From Bradyrhizobium icense (lineage in GTDB: Bacteria; Pseudomonadota; Alphaproteobacteria; Rhizobiales; Xanthobacteraceae): a stretch of 64,000 nucleotides of DNA. Shown here in pieces: positions 51,749 through 62,309 of the stretch (position 1 is its first letter; each line of letters opens with the position of its first letter). A program made the translations under genes and the position numbers. The notes under the pieces were generated by a model, which saw nothing but the letters and a program-made list of their open reading frames with translations, ran no database searches and had not been told where the DNA came from. The stretch covers positions 3,286,001 to 3,350,000 of the forward strand of contig NZ_CP016428.1 of assembly GCF_001693385.1 (NCBI RefSeq). Reading direction: 5' to 3'.

Positions 51749-52894
51749 TTATCTGAACCGCAGATTTTCGCGAGAGAGCTGATTGATCGCGGTGCATCCC
51801 ATCAGCTTCATTCCCCGCTCGAGTTCCGACCGCATCAGGTCGAGAGCCCGCTCGACGCCGGCCTGGCCGGCTGCCGCGAGAGGATAGAGATAATAGCGTC
51901 CAACGCCTACGGCCTTGGCTCCAAGCGACAACGCCTTCAAGACATGGGTGCCCCGCTGAATTCCGCCGTCCATGATCACGTCAATTCGACCGCCGACCGC
52001 ATCCACGATTTCGGCCAATTGATCGAATGGCGCACGCGAACCGTCCAACTGCCGGCCGCCATGATTGGAGAGCACGATGCCGGTGCAACCGATCTCGACG
52101 GCGCGCCTCGCGTCCGCCACCGACATGACACCCTTCAGGCAGAAGTGCCCGTTCCATAGCCGGACCATTTCAGCCACATCGTCCCAGTTCATGGAAGGAT
52201 CCAGCATCTCGGTGAAATATTTGGAGATCGACAGCGCGCCGCTGCCCATGTCGACGTGCTGGTCCAGTTGCGGAAGCTTGAACCGCTCATGCGTGAGATA
52301 ATTGATGCCCCAGGCCGGCTTGATCCCGAACTGGTACATCCCGGCAAGCGTCAGCCGAAATGGAATCGAAAAGCCGGTGCGCTTGTCGCGCTCGCGGTTG
52401 CCGCCCGTGATGCTGTCCACGGTGAGCATCATCACCTGGACGCCGGCTTCTTTCGCGCGTTGCATCATCGCGCGATTGAGACCGCGATCCCGATGATAAT
52501 AGAACTGATAAACCTGCGGCGTGTCGTGGGCCTTGCGCAGCTCCTCCAGGCTTACCGTGCCGAGCGAGGAGACGCCGAACATCGTGCCGTACTTCGCCGC
52601 AGCGGCGGCGACGGCGCGTTCGCCGGCGTGGTGGAACAGGCGTTGCAGTGCGGTCGGAGAACAATAGATCGGGATGGCGAGCTTCTGGCCCAGGACCGTC
52701 ACCGACAGATCGACGTTTTCGACGCCGCGCAGCACGTTGGGTACCAGGTCACAGCGCTCGAAACTCGCGGTGTTCTGGCGATGGGTCACCTCGTCGTCAG
52801 CCGCGCCATCGATGTAATCGAAGATAGGACCGGGCAGCCGCCGGCGCGCCAGCCTGCGGAAATCATGAAAGTTGTGGCAGTCGCGCAAGCGCAT
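51749..52894 (-). CDS. FMN-dependent alpha-hydroxyacid dehydrogenase/oxidase (LldD/GOX family)
   Basis: A 381-residue TIM-barrel flavoprotein. PIFDYIDGAADDEVTH opens the fold, YYHRDRGLNRAMMQRAKEAG follows, and the catalytic His-Arg pair is in VLSNHGGRQLDGS. The FMN phosphate region DGGIQRGTHVLKALSLGA is present. Substrates in the family are L-lactate, glycolate or mandelate. The start MRLRDCHNFHDF at 52894 is the family start; a longer frame to 52975 would run into the rpsD terminator. It is near a GlcG-like gene and an aldolase (about 3 kb away), a loose hint at glycolate/hydroxyacid use. Confidence 0.92.
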   Translation of the reverse strand: MRLRDCHNFHDFRRLARRRLPGPIFDYIDGAADDEVTHRQNTASFERCDLVPNVLRGVENVDLSVTVLGQKLAIPIYCSPTALQRLFHHAGERAVAAAAAKYGTMFGVSSLGTVSLEELRKAHDTPQVYQFYYHRDRGLNRAMMQRAKEAGVQVMMLTVDSITGGNRERDKRTGFSIPFRLTLAGMYQFGIKPAWGINYLTHERFKLPQLDQHVDMGSGALSISKYFTEMLDPSMNWDDVAEMVRLWNGHFCLKGVMSVADARRAVEIGCTGIVLSNHGGRQLDGSRAPFDQLAEIVDAVGGRIDVIMDGGIQRGTHVLKALSLGAKAVGVGRYYLYPLAAAGQAGVERALDLMRSELERGMKLMGCTAINQLSRENLRFR

Positions 52895-52959
52895 GTTGAT
52901 CCCGCATTGGTGCAAGCCCACAGCGAGGCTCGCGTTGAGACGACGCCATACTCGCATAC

Positions 52960-52988
52960 AAAAAGGCCCCGGCAAAACCGGGGCCTTT
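52960..52988 (-). terminator. Rho-independent terminator of rpsD
   Basis: On the minus strand AAAGGCCCCGG, loop TTTTG, CCGGGGCCTTT followed by TTG; an 11-bp GC-rich stem with a T-run, 24 bp after the rpsD stop. Confidence 0.92.
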
Positions 52989-53011
52989 GATATCTCGCAA
53001 CTGAAAACCGA

Positions 53012-53629
53012 TCAGCGCGAATAGAATTCGACGATCAGATGCGGCTCCATCTGCACCGCGAACGGCACGTCCGACAGCGCGGGGATGCGGCTGAACTTCG
53101 CCGTCATCTTGGAGTGATCGGCTTCGATGAAGTCGGGCACGTCGCGCTCGCCGAGCTGGCTTGCTTCCAGAACCGGGGTGAGCTGCTTGGAGGATTCCTT
53201 GATCTCGACGAGATCGCCGGGCTTGAGCTTGTAGCTCGGAATGTTGACGCGGCGGCCGTTCACCTTGATGTGGCCGTGGTTGATGAACTGGCGGGCGGCA
53301 AACATCGTCGCGACGAACTTGGCGCGATAGACCACCGTGTCGAGACGGCGCTCCAGGAGGCCGATCAGGTTCTCACCGGTGTCGCCCTTCATCCGGCCGG
53401 CCTCGACATAAATGCCGTGGAACTGGCGCTCGGAAATGTTGGCGTAGTAGCCTTTAAGCTTCTGCTTGGCGCGAAGCTGGACACCGAAGTCGGACAGCTT
53501 GCCCTTGCGGCGCTGGCCGTGCTGGCCGGGGCCGTATTCCCGGCGGTTCACGGGGCTCTTCGGGCGGCCCCAGATGTTCTGGCCCATACGGCGATCGATC
53601 TTGTATTTCGCCTCACTGCGCTTTGTCAT
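53012..53629 (-). CDS. rpsD: 30S ribosomal protein S4
   Basis: A 205-residue primary rRNA-binding protein that nucleates 16S body assembly. [21 protein letters not shown] start and the S4 domain ([41 protein letters not shown]) are diagnostic. GAGG precedes the ATG. As in other Rhizobiales it is monocistronic, away from the rpsM-rpoA cluster, with its own promoter and terminator. Confidence 0.98.
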   Translation of the reverse strand: MTKRSEAKYKIDRRMGQNIWGRPKSPVNRREYGPGQHGQRRKGKLSDFGVQLRAKQKLKGYYANISERQFHGIYVEAGRMKGDTGENLIGLLERRLDTVVYRAKFVATMFAARQFINHGHIKVNGRRVNIPSYKLKPGDLVEIKESSKQLTPVLEASQLGERDVPDFIEADHSKMTAKFSRIPALSDVPFAVQMEPHLIVEFYSR

Positions 53630-53746
53630 CGCGTCCTCTGCTTAAGAGTTTGGGTTTGAGGAAACGCGCCCTCCTGTGCACCGGGGTTGCCGGGGCCGAC
53701 AGGTCCGCCTCGAAAGCTCGGGGAGGACCACGGGTCGCGAAACGCA

Positions 53747-53770
53747 TCGCGGGCCGAAACCGGCCCGCGA
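53747..53770 (-). promoter_or_regulatory. Hairpin in rpsD leader
   Basis: A perfect 10-bp stem (TCGCGGGCCG / CGGCCCGCGA, loop GTTT on the minus strand) near the 5' end of the predicted rpsD leader. There is no T-run, so it could be an S4 autoregulation or stability element, or a terminator for the upstream gene. Confidence 0.5.
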
Positions 53771-53779
53771 GCAAGCGGG

Positions 53780-53808
53780 TTCTTAGGGAGAAACCACCGT
53801 TCTGTCAA
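53780..53808 (-). promoter_or_regulatory. Probable sigma70 promoter of rpsD
   Basis: On the minus strand, TTGACA (53808-53803), a 17-bp spacer and TAAGAA (53785-53780). The -35 is perfect, the -10 partial. The inferred leader is about 145 nt long. Confidence 0.6.
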
Positions 53809-53835
53809 CGAAAAGCGCCCCCAGAGGAGGCACTG

Positions 53836-54615
53836 TCACGTCGCGACCGCTCGGACCGGTTTGGGCTCGGTTTGCTGACGATTGGCCCGCAACTCGGCTG
53901 ATAATTCGCCGTTCAGCACCTGTTCCAGCCGGTTGAGCGCCCTAGCCATCGGGGCGGCGTCGGTAATCCGGTGATCCCAACGCAAGACCACATCGATGGT
54001 CTGGTCGGGCTTTTCCACCCCATAGCTCAGGACAAAGGGCCCGGGGCTGATGGCATGGAGCTGGCCCGCGCCATAGGCGGCCACGGATGTGACGCCAAAA
54101 CTACCGAAATAATTGGCCCGCTGGCGGCCGAAATTCAGCCCGACCGCCCAGAACAGCCGCCGCAACGGCAGCGGCAGCCGTGTGGTCCGCAGGATCTTCC
54201 GGAACGCCGGCACCTCGTCGATCGGCGCCACCTTGGCGTGCCGGATCAGGGCGTCGACCTCGGCAAGCGGCATTTCGTCAGGCGCGGCGACCTTTTGCGG
54301 CAGCACGCAATCCTGATCGTCCTCGACCCGGGCGATCGCCACCATCGCGACGCTGCGCGGCAGTTCGTAGAAGGCAGGAATCGGCCATTTGACATAGAGG
54401 GTGCGCAGGATCGGCTCTTCCTTGGCCACCAGCGCGAAGGCCTTGACGAAAATCGCGGCCCAGCCCGGCCGCAGGGCGGCCTGCGCGCGGGCTTCCTGCA
54501 GGCCGCGAATGCTAAGGGGCCGCGAGAGCGAAACAAAGGGCACGCGGATCGAGGCGTGCATGAGGTCGGCGACCAGACGGCGCGGTAGTGTGATTTTTCG
54601 AACCGTTCCGCGCAT
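53836..54615 (-). CDS. CAT/E2-like acyltransferase
   Basis: A 259-residue protein resembling the catalytic domain of 2-oxoacid dehydrogenase E2 and chloramphenicol acetyltransferase. The active-site motif appears as RWDHRITDAAP, keeping the catalytic His and the Asp of HxxxDG, and FGVTSVAAYGAG sits before it. It has no lipoyl or subunit-binding domain, so it is not a normal E2. Such free-standing forms occur in Bradyrhizobium with no known substrate. The start at 54615 (MRGTVRKITLPRRL) is preferred over 54645. Confidence 0.75.
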   Translation of the reverse strand: MRGTVRKITLPRRLVADLMHASIRVPFVSLSRPLSIRGLQEARAQAALRPGWAAIFVKAFALVAKEEPILRTLYVKWPIPAFYELPRSVAMVAIARVEDDQDCVLPQKVAAPDEMPLAEVDALIRHAKVAPIDEVPAFRKILRTTRLPLPLRRLFWAVGLNFGRQRANYFGSFGVTSVAAYGAGQLHAISPGPFVLSYGVEKPDQTIDVVLRWDHRITDAAPMARALNRLEQVLNGELSAELRANRQQTEPKPVRAVAT

Positions 54616-54815
54616 CGCTCCGCCCAGGTTTCCGCAATAGATCAATCAAAGGGCCGGCTGGCTGCCCCGGCACCCTGCCAGCACCTCATCTAGCACGAAC
54701 AAGGCGTTTTGACGCCAGAAGGTTCGTATCCGGATTGCCCCGGATGCCAGCGCCGCGCACTCGAGGGACCTCGTAAACCCCGAGAACTTTGAAGGGCTTG
54801 CCGCCGTCTCGGCAC

Positions 54816-55595
54816 CTATCGCTTGATCCCTTCAAAGCTTGCCGCGATGCCGCGCTGGAACAGCGACCAGTCGAAGCCGAGCGCCAGCGCGACGTAGCCG
54901 CGGTCGATCATCTTGTTGGCTTGCTCGGCCGTACGCGCGACGCCGCCGATCGGGACGCCGCTCCTGAGGATGCCTTCCTCGGCACGCTTCATCAGTGCCA
55001 CTACCTCGGGATCATCCGGCCGGCCGCGCTTGTTGATGGAGGTGGCGAGATCGCCTGGGCCGATCACGGCGACATCGATGCCGGGCGTGGCCATGATCTC
55101 GTCGATGCGCTCGACCGCTTCGACATGTTCGATGGTGACCATGCAGATCATGTCGTCGTCCGCGGTCGCCATATAATCCGCCATCGAGACGCCCCAGCGG
55201 AACGGCGCATGAAACGGGCCCCATAGCCGCTCGCCGTTTGGCGGGTAGCGCACGCTGCGCACCGCCTTCTCGGCGTCGGCACGATTGCAGATCATCGGAA
55301 AGTTGATACCGAGCGCGCCGAGGTCCATCGGCGCTTTCGCCAGCCACGGCTCGTTGGCAGCAATCCGCACCATCGGCACGCACGGCGTACCAGAAGTCGC
55401 CGTGATCATCGCATGCGCCGAACCGAGATCGATCGGGCCGTGTTCGAGGTCGACAATGATGAAGTCGATTCCTGAACGCGCCATGATCTGCACGGTCTGG
55501 ATCGATGGGATGGTCGCGATCGCGCCGAAGGTCGGGCGTCCCTCCCGCCATAGCTGACGGAGGCGGTTAAGCGGCGCAGGCTTTGCGGAGGTCAA
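54816..55595 (-). CDS. HpcH/HpaI aldolase/citrate lyase family protein
   Basis: A 259-residue class II aldolase-like TIM barrel. Conserved points: FGAIATIPSIQTVQIMARSG, DFIIVDLEHGPID, EHVEAVERIDEI and DVAVIGPGDLATSI. Members cleave 4-hydroxy-2-oxo acids or act on malyl-type substrates. I chose the TTG at 55595 because GAGGGAG lies eight bases before it; the frame upstream to 55691 has no ribosome site and is not conserved. It is divergent from the GlcG-like gene. Confidence 0.88.
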   Translation of the reverse strand: MTSAKPAPLNRLRQLWREGRPTFGAIATIPSIQTVQIMARSGIDFIIVDLEHGPIDLGSAHAMITATSGTPCVPMVRIAANEPWLAKAPMDLGALGINFPMICNRADAEKAVRSVRYPPNGERLWGPFHAPFRWGVSMADYMATADDDMICMVTIEHVEAVERIDEIMATPGIDVAVIGPGDLATSINKRGRPDDPEVVALMKRAEEGILRSGVPIGGVARTAEQANKMIDRGYVALALGFDWSLFQRGIAASFEGIKR

Positions 55596-55855
55596 GACGG
55601 AAACTCCCTCTTCAAATGATCGATTTAAAACTTGGCGCTCGGCATCATATGGATAAATTCGCGGGCCATCGAGCCACCAATTTTTGCGCATCGCATTCGG
55701 CCCGTCATGGATGCTGCGTCAAACCGCACAACCACATGTCAATTCGGGCGCTTGGCTGGCGGCGAACCACACAGGGCTTTGCGACATCATTCGACATCGA
55801 CGTTTTCATTCGCCCCGGTATGATCCCCTGCACAATAAAACCTAGGGAGGAGAAG

Positions 55856-56323
55856 ATGAGGACAATTCTAGTCGCCGCCGCACTCGCCGCCCTTACCGCT
55901 GGCGCATCCGCTCAGGACAAGCGCCCTGATTACGGCACCGCGGTCAATGCCGCGGGCGCGAAGAAGATTGCAGCCGGCGTACTCGCCGAATGCCAGAAGA
56001 ACGGATGGAACGTGGCTGTCGCTGTGGTCGATAATCACGGATTCCTTGTGTACTTCGAGCGCATGGACAACACGCAAACGGCCAGCATGGACATCGCCGT
56101 CGGCAAGGCGAGGGCCGCGGCGACCTATCGGCGCCCGACGCGCGTCTTCATGGAGGCGATCAACAAGGGCGGGCCGGCCACGGCCACACTTCCCGGTGTC
56201 TTCGCCTCGCCTGGCGGAGTGCCGATCATGGTCGACGGCAAAGTCACTGGCGGCGTGGGCGTGAGTGGCGTCACCGGCGACCAGGACGAGCAATGCGCCA
56301 AGGCCGGCCTTGGAACGACATAA
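55856..56323 (+). CDS. Exported GlcG/HbpS-family protein
   Basis: A 155-residue protein with signal peptide (MRTILVAAALAALTAGASA) and the GlcG/HbpS heme-degrading-like fold: NGWNVAVAVVDNHGFLVYFERMD, IAVGKARAAATYRRPT and GGVPIMVDGKVTGGVGVSG. HbpS of Streptomyces binds haem; GlcG often neighbours glycolate genes, but the role is unknown. GGGAGGAG precedes the ATG at 55856. It is divergent from the aldolase and convergent with murI. Confidence 0.88.
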   Translation: MRTILVAAALAALTAGASAQDKRPDYGTAVNAAGAKKIAAGVLAECQKNGWNVAVAVVDNHGFLVYFERMDNTQTASMDIAVGKARAAATYRRPTRVFMEAINKGGPATATLPGVFASPGGVPIMVDGKVTGGVGVSGVTGDQDEQCAKAGLGTT

Positions 56324-56437
56324 AAAATTTCATCCGACGTGCGAGAGCCGGCACGGTTCTGTTGCAGCCGTGCCGCGCCTTGACTAGCCACCAATACGCA
56401 GAGGCAATAGTTACGCGTCTGATGATCGGCGAGCGCT

Positions 56438-57226
56438 TTACGCCGGCACGCGGCCGCCGAAGAACGGCATCAGCGCCTGGCTCAGCGTGTGCGGCCGCTG
56501 GGAGGTAAATATCATCTCGGCTCCGGCCTCATTGCTTTCCCGGCCTGGAGACCCGAGCAGGTCGGACACGCGGCGGGCGATGGCGGGGGCCGGATCGATC
56601 CAGTCGACCGGCCACGGCGCGAGCTTGGTCATGCGGTCGAGCAACAGCGGATAATGGGTGCAGGCCAGCACGACGGTGTCGGTGCGGACATCGCCGTTTC
56701 CGACAAAGCAGGGGGCAAGCTCCGCCGCGATATCCTCGTCGCGCACGTCGTTGCCGCTGAGGGCGGATTCGGCAAGCGAGGCGAGCTCGGCCGATCCCAC
56801 TAGCGTCACTTCGCAGCCTTGCGCGAAATCATCGATCAGCCGCCTGGTGTATTCGCGCTTGACGGTGCCCTTGGTGCCGAGCACCGACACGCGCTTGGTC
56901 TTCGAACTGGCGCAGGCCGGCTTGATCGCCGGCACGGTGCCGACGAACGGCACGCTATAGGCGTTGCGCAGATGCGACATCACGAGCGTGGACGCGGTGT
57001 TGCAGGCGATCACCACCAGGACCGGGGCGTGGCGGGCGATCAACTCGCCGACCAGCGGCACCACGCGGGCGATGATCTCTTCCTCGCCGTGATGGCCGTA
57101 GGGAAAGAACGCGTCGTCGGCGACATAGACGTAATGCGCGTCGGGCCGCATGCGGACGATCTCGCGCAGGACCGAGAGGCCGCCAAGGCCGGAGTCGAAG
57201 ACGAGGATTTTCGGCGAAGATGACAC
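56438..57226 (-). CDS. murI: Glutamate racemase
   Basis: MurI makes D-glutamate for peptidoglycan. The 262-residue product has the two catalytic cysteines in VIACNTAST and VLACTHYPLL and the substrate motif FDSGLGGLSVL. It is monocistronic on the minus strand; the 184-bp region upstream holds no other gene. Confidence 0.97.
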   Translation of the reverse strand: MSSSPKILVFDSGLGGLSVLREIVRMRPDAHYVYVADDAFFPYGHHGEEEIIARVVPLVGELIARHAPVLVVIACNTASTLVMSHLRNAYSVPFVGTVPAIKPACASSKTKRVSVLGTKGTVKREYTRRLIDDFAQGCEVTLVGSAELASLAESALSGNDVRDEDIAAELAPCFVGNGDVRTDTVVLACTHYPLLLDRMTKLAPWPVDWIDPAPAIARRVSDLLGSPGRESNEAGAEMIFTSQRPHTLSQALMPFFGGRVPA

Positions 57227-57410
57227 GCTGCGACCTTAGCCGATTTGCGGTTACCGTTAGGTTGCTTCGAGGGTGCCGGCGGGGGTCGTGGAGGTTATCG
57301 ACGGCGGTTGCGACGAGTTGGAACCATTTAATTCGGCTTGGCAAGGCCGGAAAACTGCTGGTTCGGCCACCCAGAACGCCCTACAAGCGGGGACGCCCGC
57401 CGCCAATCGG

Positions 57411-57809
57411 TCAGGTGGACTGAGGAAGGCGCGCGATGACCTTGATTTCAAAATCGAAGCCCGCCAGCCAGTTCACGCCCACCGCGGTCCAGTTCGGATA
57501 GGGCGGCTCACCGATCTCCTTCAGGCGAACTGCGTTGACCGCTTCCCACTGCGTGGCCGGATCGGTGTGGAACGTGGTCACGTCAACGACGTCGTCGAAC
57601 GTGCAACCGGCAGACTTCAGCACGGCCGAGAGATTGTCGAAGGCAAGCTGGACCTGCTTTTCGAAGACCGGCTCCGGCGACCCGTCATCGCGGCTGCCGA
57701 CTTGGCCCGAGACGAACAGGAGGTCGCCCGAGCGGATCGCCGCCGAATAACGGTTGATCTCGTACAGCGCCTGCCGGCCGGCGGGGAAGATTGCATCGCG
57801 TTTGGCCAT
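57411..57809 (-). CDS. RidA-family protein
   Basis: A 132-residue YjgF/YER057c/UK114 protein. GDLLFVSGQVGSRDDG, NLSAVLKSAGCTFDDVVDVT and the terminal FEIKVIARLP with the conserved Arg are typical; RidA deaminates reactive enamine/imine intermediates. It belongs to one of the RidA subfamilies with a C-terminal IKVIARLP rather than archetypal RidA, so its substrate may differ. GGAG precedes the start at 57809. It is divergent from a TetR gene and shares its operator region. Confidence 0.9.
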   Translation of the reverse strand: MAKRDAIFPAGRQALYEINRYSAAIRSGDLLFVSGQVGSRDDGSPEPVFEKQVQLAFDNLSAVLKSAGCTFDDVVDVTTFHTDPATQWEAVNAVRLKEIGEPPYPNWTAVGVNWLAGFDFEIKVIARLPQST

Positions 57810-57880
57810 GACGTCACTCCTGTTCAAAGGCAAACCAGACCTCCCGGGTCCGGCTGTTCGCATCCTACTCGAGCGATAAA

Positions 57881-57950
57881 TTGACATACGCTCCGTATGT
57901 TTCTATAGGTTACATACGCGGCGTATGTCAACTAGCATACGGAGCGTATG
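57881..57950. promoter_or_regulatory. Triple TetR operator with overlapping divergent promoters
   Basis: Three copies of CATACG-N3-CGTATG lie at 57885-57899, 57913-57927 and 57936-57950 (centres 28 and 23 bp apart). A plus-strand promoter TTGACA (57881-57886), 17 bp, TATAGG (57904-57909) encloses the first; a minus-strand promoter TTGACA (57931-57926), 18 bp, TATAGA (57907-57902) encloses the second. The two -10 boxes overlap. The regulator would repress both itself and ridA. Confidence 0.85.
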
Positions 57951-57962
57951 TGATTTGCGGAG

Positions 57963-58565
57963 ATGGCGGTGGCCGCGAAGCGACGCGCACAGATGGTGGA
58001 GGAAACCCGGGCCAAGCTGATCCAGGCCGCCCGTAAGGCTTTCGCGACCAAAGGCTATGCGGCGGCGTCGATGGACGATTTAACCGCCGAGGCCGGCCTG
58101 ACGCGCGGTGCGCTCTATCACAACTTCGGCGACAAGAAGGGTCTGCTGCAGGCCGTGATCGGCCAGATCGACGCCGAAATGGTGGCGCGAATGCGCGCTG
58201 CACAAAATCAGGCGGAGACCCGGTGGCTCGGTTTTCTCGCCGAGGGCGTCGCCTATATCGAGATGGCGCTGGAGCCGGAGATCCAGCGCATCATGCTGCT
58301 GGACGGGCCGGCCGTGCTCGGCGATCCATCGCTATGGCCCAATCAGACTGCGTGTCTTCGCGCGACCACGCAAACGATCCAGGCGCTTATCGACGAAGGA
58401 ACGGTGAGGCCGATGGATGCGGAAGCTGCCGCGCGGCTCATCAATGGAGCGGCGCTCAACGCTTCGCTCTGGATTGCCGCAGCCGACGATCCGCACGCCG
58501 TCTTTGCAAAAGCTGTCGAGGCTTTCCGATATCTCGCGGTTGGGTTGCTGCAGACCGAGAGATGA
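57963..58565 (+). CDS. TetR-family regulator of the ridA region
   Basis: A 200-residue TetR regulator with its HTH at about 15-65 (AARKAFATKGYAAASMDDLT, TRGALYHNFGDKKGLLQAVI), then a ligand-binding domain with a TetR_C-type ending. GGAG precedes the ATG. Position and three perfect palindromes upstream point to autorepression and control of the divergent RidA gene. Its 3' end is convergent with purB, 26 bp away. The inducer is unknown; a RidA substrate or its precursor is a candidate. Confidence 0.93.
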   Translation: MAVAAKRRAQMVEETRAKLIQAARKAFATKGYAAASMDDLTAEAGLTRGALYHNFGDKKGLLQAVIGQIDAEMVARMRAAQNQAETRWLGFLAEGVAYIEMALEPEIQRIMLLDGPAVLGDPSLWPNQTACLRATTQTIQALIDEGTVRPMDAEAAARLINGAALNASLWIAAADDPHAVFAKAVEAFRYLAVGLLQTER

Positions 58566-58591
58566 CGTCAAGCGTTCCGATGGGTGCGTAA

Positions 58592-59899
<1,308 letters not shown>

Positions 59900-60071
59900 C
59901 GACAACTCCGAAACGGGCAAGCGAGGCGCGCGAGGCGGCTCCCGGCCGATTTGTTTTTACGCCGTGCTTTAGCAAATCGGGCCCGTGGAGGCCACCCGTA
60001 CGGCGGCCGCGAGCGGGGAAAACCGGGCCTTTGCAAGGGCCTAGCCGGACGAAAAATCGCCCGCGCCGCCG

Positions 60072-60725
60072 CTACAGACTGGCCAGCCCGCATTCCACGG
60101 CCAGGCGGACAAGCTGCGCGTCCGTCCGCATGCCGGTCTTGGTCTTGATAAGATAGTGGTAGTTCTGCACGGTCTTGATGCTGAGATTGAGGTTTGAGGC
60201 GATCTGCTCGGTGGTCGCGCCGGCGGCCAATTGCCTGAGGATCTCGATTTCCCGTTCTCCGAGTTGATCGAGCGCCGATCCCGAGGGGGAGAGGCTTTCC
60301 AGCGCCAGCACGCGGGCGATGTCGTCGCTCATCGCCTGTTCGCCGCGGACAAGCGAACGGATCGCCCGGATCAGCGCCGATGGGTCGGAGCCCTTCGTGA
60401 CATAGCCGTTCGCGCCGGCATTGAAGGCGGCTTTCACCTGGGTCGCCTCGCAGTGCATGCTGAAGACGAGAATGCGCGTGTCGGACGAGCGGGCGCGAAT
60501 GTTTCTGATTGCCTCAAGCCCGCTGGCACCCGGCATCGATATGTCCATGACCACCACATCTGGAGCATGCGCCTTGAACGCGCGGTAGGCCTCTGCGGCG
60601 TTGTCGGCCTCGGCCACCACCTCGAAATCGTCCTGATGCTCCAGCACGCGCCGGTAGCCTTGCCGGACCACGGGATGGTCGTCGACAAGCAGGATCGAAA
60701 TGCCTTTGGTCTGCGACGTGGTCAT
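60072..60725 (-). CDS. NarL/FixJ-family response regulator
   Basis: A 217-residue response regulator. The receiver domain (about 8-125) has DDHP at its start and phosphoacceptor D61 (VVVMDISMPG); the LuxR-type HTH is C-terminal (LGEREIEILRQLAAG, EQIASNLNLSIKTVQNYHY). Its start overlaps the stop of the kinase gene (TGATG), so the two are coupled. It probably controls the divergent TolQ-like operon, although no binding site was identified. Confidence 0.95.
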   Translation of the reverse strand: MTTSQTKGISILLVDDHPVVRQGYRRVLEHQDDFEVVAEADNAAEAYRAFKAHAPDVVVMDISMPGASGLEAIRNIRARSSDTRILVFSMHCEATQVKAAFNAGANGYVTKGSDPSALIRAIRSLVRGEQAMSDDIARVLALESLSPSGSALDQLGEREIEILRQLAAGATTEQIASNLNLSIKTVQNYHYLIKTKTGMRTDAQLVRLAVECGLASL

Positions 60726-62095
60726 CAGGCTGCAAGCGGGATCGTGGCGGCCACGCTCACTCCGCGGTTCGCATCCGCGATCGACAGTGAGCCGCCAAGC
60801 GCGGCGACCCTCTCGCGAATGCCGGTCAGGCCGAAGCCGGGAGAGCAGGCCACTTTGGCAGCATCGCCGCCGCCGTCGTCCTCGACGTGGACCAGCAGCG
60901 CGTTTTCCGCGCCAGTGCGCCGCTCGATCCGCAGCACGATCACCCGTGCCGAACTGTGCCGCAAGGAATTGGTCAGGCACTCCTGGGCGACCCGATAGGC
61001 AGTCGCAGCGACGGCGCCGCGGACGTCGGCGAGATCGCCCTTGAGATCGAGCTGGATCATCGGCTGCGTCGCGTTCCGCGAGCGCCAGCTATCGACGAGA
61101 TCGACGAGGCAGGCTTCGAGCCCGAGCTCCTCGGCGGGCGGATGGCGCAAGCGGTTCAACGTGTCGCGCAGGCACGCCATGATGCGATGGGTGGCTTGCG
61201 AGATCATCCGCGCGTCCTGCGCGACCTCGCTCTTGTCCTTTTCCCGCGCGCTGGTCGTTTCGATCGTGTTGGCAAACGCGAGGATCGCCGTCAGGTTCTG
61301 TCCGAATTCGTCATGCAGTTCACGGGCGAGCGCCCGCCGCTCGTCGCTGCGGATTTCGAGCAGGCGCCGCGTCAGCGCGGCGCGTTCATCCATGGACTGC
61401 GCGAGGCGGTCGCCGAGATCGCCGACGGCCTGTCCGATCATGGCAAGGTCCATCGATCGGAAGCGGGGCAGCGACGTGCTGTATTGCCCACGTGCCATCC
61501 GCTGCAGCGCGGCGACGATTTGCTGCGCCGGCGCAAGCGTATGCGCAATCGCGAGTGAGGCAAGCAACGCGATTGCCACCGCCATCAGCAGGGCGACGTG
61601 GATGTTGTCGAGGATGTGCTGCCAGGCGAGTGCGATGGCGGCATTTGGATCGGCGGCGGCCGAGACGCTGCCTGCGTTGGCCGTTCGCGTGCTGATCGGT
61701 CGCACGATCGCAGGGTGATCCCCAAGCAGCGTCTGTACGGTGGCCGCGAACCAGCGCGGCGGAGATTGGCCGATTCCCTTGTTCTGACCGCAAAGCGGCT
61801 TCTCGAACGCGCCTGCGGGCTCGAACCGGACGCATATGCCCGGAGAGATCAGCGCCATCGTTTCGATCGTACGCCATTCCGGCGTCGGCAGCAGTTGCTC
61901 GCGCATCCTGTTGCTGCGCAACAGCAATTCGCGCCAGTAGAGCGCTTCAAGCGCCACCGAGACACGCTCGGCGGAAGCGGCCGTGGCTCGATCGACGCTG
62001 CGATGGGCGTCGATCGTCGCCCAGACGGTTGCCGCTCCCAGGCACAGAATGACCACGACAAACAGGCGGGCGACGAGCTGAAGCACGAGGCGCAT
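60725..62095 (-). CDS. HisKA_3 sensor histidine kinase
   Basis: A 456-residue membrane sensor. Helices at about 8-24 and 167-185 enclose a periplasmic domain; HAMP follows (about 185-235), then HisKA_3 with phospho-His 261 (ALARELHDEFGQN) and a HATPase domain (CLTNSLRHSSA, GFGLTGIRERVAALGG). This is the kinase type pairing with NarL regulators, here the overlapping next gene. The periplasmic domain (about 25-165) has a CGQNKG-containing segment with two cysteines but no recognised ligand-binding fold. Confidence 0.93.
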   Translation of the reverse strand: MRLVLQLVARLFVVVILCLGAATVWATIDAHRSVDRATAASAERVSVALEALYWRELLLRSNRMREQLLPTPEWRTIETMALISPGICVRFEPAGAFEKPLCGQNKGIGQSPPRWFAATVQTLLGDHPAIVRPISTRTANAGSVSAAADPNAAIALAWQHILDNIHVALLMAVAIALLASLAIAHTLAPAQQIVAALQRMARGQYSTSLPRFRSMDLAMIGQAVGDLGDRLAQSMDERAALTRRLLEIRSDERRALARELHDEFGQNLTAILAFANTIETTSAREKDKSEVAQDARMISQATHRIMACLRDTLNRLRHPPAEELGLEACLVDLVDSWRSRNATQPMIQLDLKGDLADVRGAVAATAYRVAQECLTNSLRHSSARVIVLRIERRTGAENALLVHVEDDGGGDAAKVACSPGFGLTGIRERVAALGGSLSIADANRGVSVAATIPLAA

Positions 62096-62309
62096 GCGAT
62101 CACTCCCGAACGTGCGGACAAGCGTAACAGCACCGCCAATTCGTGCCAATTGCAAGCCGGGCCGTGAGGTCCAATTTGGGAAAATTTCCCAACCAACCGT
62201 GGGCATATGTCTTTGGACGCGGCCATGACCGCTGATCTATCAAAGCTAAAGGGCCTAATCGCAGGCGGCCTTTGGGCCGAGGCGCACTTTTCCAGGGAGC
62301 TGACGCAGC

